NCBI GenBank assembly: GCA_027531565.1 | Contig: JAPZSB010000005.1 | Span: 310,001 to 374,000 of the forward strand | Source: Beijerinckiaceae bacterium | Lineage (GTDB): Bacteria > Pseudomonadota > Alphaproteobacteria > Rhizobiales > Beijerinckiaceae | DNA: 64,000 nucleotides | Reading direction: 5' to 3' | Part shown: positions 63,465 through 64,000 of the stretch, one piece after another | Position numbering within the stretch: position 1 is the first letter of the stretch | Layout of the letters: every line of letters starts with the position of its first letter | Made by a program: the position numbers and the translations under genes | The notes under the pieces: model-generated | What the model saw: only the letters and a program-made list of their open reading frames with translations | Told to the model about the DNA's origin: nothing | The model's database searches: none

Positions 63465-64000
63465 GGCTGTCCTTCGTAGCTCTTGCCGAGGGCCAGCATC
63501 TCGGGCGTGCCGATCACGGTATTGAGCTCGTCGAAATCGAACATCGCGTTGCGGAACCCGGCGGTCGTGCCGTTCTGCAGCAGGTTCGCATAGAAGGCCT
63601 GCGCCGCATGGGCGATGGCCCGGACGATCCCGCCGGGGAAGATCACCAGCGCGAAACCCAGCGCTTCCAGCTCATGTGCCGCCGTCAGGGGCGTACGGCC
63701 GCCCTCGACCATATTGGCCATCAGCGGCAGGGTGCCCTTGAGCGCCTCGGTGATACGGGCCAGTTCCTCCACGCTGCCGGGCGCCTCGACGAACAGCACG
63801 TCGGCACCGCTTTCCGCATAGAGCGCGGCACGGTCGATCGCGGCGGAAAACCCTTCCACGGCAATGGCATCGGTCCGGGCGATGATGAGCGTGCCGGCGG
63901 AATGGCGGGCATCGGCCGCCGCCCGCAACTTGCCGGCCATATCGGTCGGCGAGATCAGCGTCTTGTCGGCGAGATGGCCGCATCGCTTCGGATAGGCCTG
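63461..64000 (-). CDS. PEP mutase/isocitrate-lyase superfamily lyase, partial
   Basis: The last 179 codons are in the window; the start lies beyond the right edge. The catalytic-loop motif PKRCGHL (KxCGH) sits at the very start of the visible part, followed by LIIARTDA and VLFVEAPGS, all typical of the superfamily. Members include methylisocitrate lyase, 2,3-dimethylmalate lyase, oxaloacetate decarboxylase and carboxyPEP mutase. As first visible gene of the hyuBA-isochorismatase-leuCD-MFS operon it probably cleaves a 2-substituted malate to pyruvate or oxaloacetate plus an acid. Exact reaction unknown. Confidence 0.88.
   Translation of the reverse strand, partial: QAYPKRCGHLADKTLISPTDMAGKLRAAADARHSAGTLIIARTDAIAVEGFSAAIDRAALYAESGADVLFVEAPGSVEELARITEALKGTLPLMANMVEGGRTPLTAAHELEALGFALVIFPGGIVRAIAHAAQAFYANLLQNGTTAGFRNAMFDFDELNTVIGTPEMLALGKSYEGQP

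Noticed and set aside
59482-63479. Plus-strand frames of 856 and 523 codons opposite hyuA and hyuB
   Set aside because: Antisense to the HyuA/HyuB genes, low-complexity Arg/Asp/Gly translations without homology signals.
1-64000. CRISPR arrays, insertion sequences, prophage genes, toxin-antitoxin pairs
   Set aside because: No direct repeat series, transposase, integrase or phage structural gene was seen on either strand.

Overview
The window is a gene-dense, high-GC (roughly 65%) stretch of an alphaproteobacterial chromosome. Several features point to the Hyphomicrobiales or a close relative: a DUF2865 cysteine-rich exported protein, a BacA/SbmA-type transporter fused to an ATPase, an Irr-like iron control element, aerobic-type cobalamin genes and the phosphonate C-P lyase gene order phnFGHIJKLM-DUF1045. 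A clear 8-vinyl reductase of (bacterio)chlorophyll synthesis (bciA) suggests a phototrophic lineage, but no other photosynthesis gene is present, so this stays an inference. I see no insertion sequence, prophage, CRISPR array or clear pseudogene. Two tRNA genes (Phe, Gln) are present.

Layout: 0-7 kb holds a peptide-type ABC importer with a MarR regulator and a creatininase-family amidohydrolase (minus strand). Divergent from it are its binding protein, a PanE-like reductase and an SDR (plus strand). 7-17 kb is mixed housekeeping: a DHH phosphoesterase, tRNA-Phe, a Crp/Fnr regulator, an AsmA-like protein, the CoA-transferase pair scoAB, iron(III) importer genes fbpA-fbpB below an Irr-type box, DUF2865 and tRNA-Gln. 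17-30 kb has bciA, a TRAP transporter (dctPQM) and a catabolic operon. That operon is a branched-chain-type ABC importer whose second permease and both ATPases are one polypeptide, followed by a beta-hydroxyacid dehydrogenase and a beta-keto acid cleavage enzyme. A divergent GntR regulator with an SDR faces it.

30-35 kb carries glpD-glpK and the 2-keto-3-deoxygalactonate kinase/aldolase pair. 34.7-44.9 kb is a compact cobalamin locus bounded by two cobalamin riboswitches that face inward. One leads DUF1636-cobU-cobO-cobQ, the other leads btuB-btuC-btuD. btuF-cobD and cobC sit head to head in the middle. 45-53.6 kb is a complete C-P lyase system: phnF regulator with a double palindromic operator, phnG to phnM, a DUF1045 2H-phosphoesterase, phnN and a hexapeptide acyltransferase.

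53.8-64 kb has an SbmA/BacA-like ABC protein and a tight seven-gene minus-strand operon: a PEP mutase/isocitrate-lyase-type lyase, hydantoinase/oxoprolinase HyuB and HyuA, an isochorismatase-fold enzyme lacking the usual catalytic cysteine, a LeuC/LeuD-type hydro-lyase and an MFS symporter. It reads as an uncharacterised catabolic route that opens a ring or amide, hydrates the acid and cleaves it. Together with the phn locus, where the DUF1045 protein may replace PhnP, this is the most promising place for new biochemistry.
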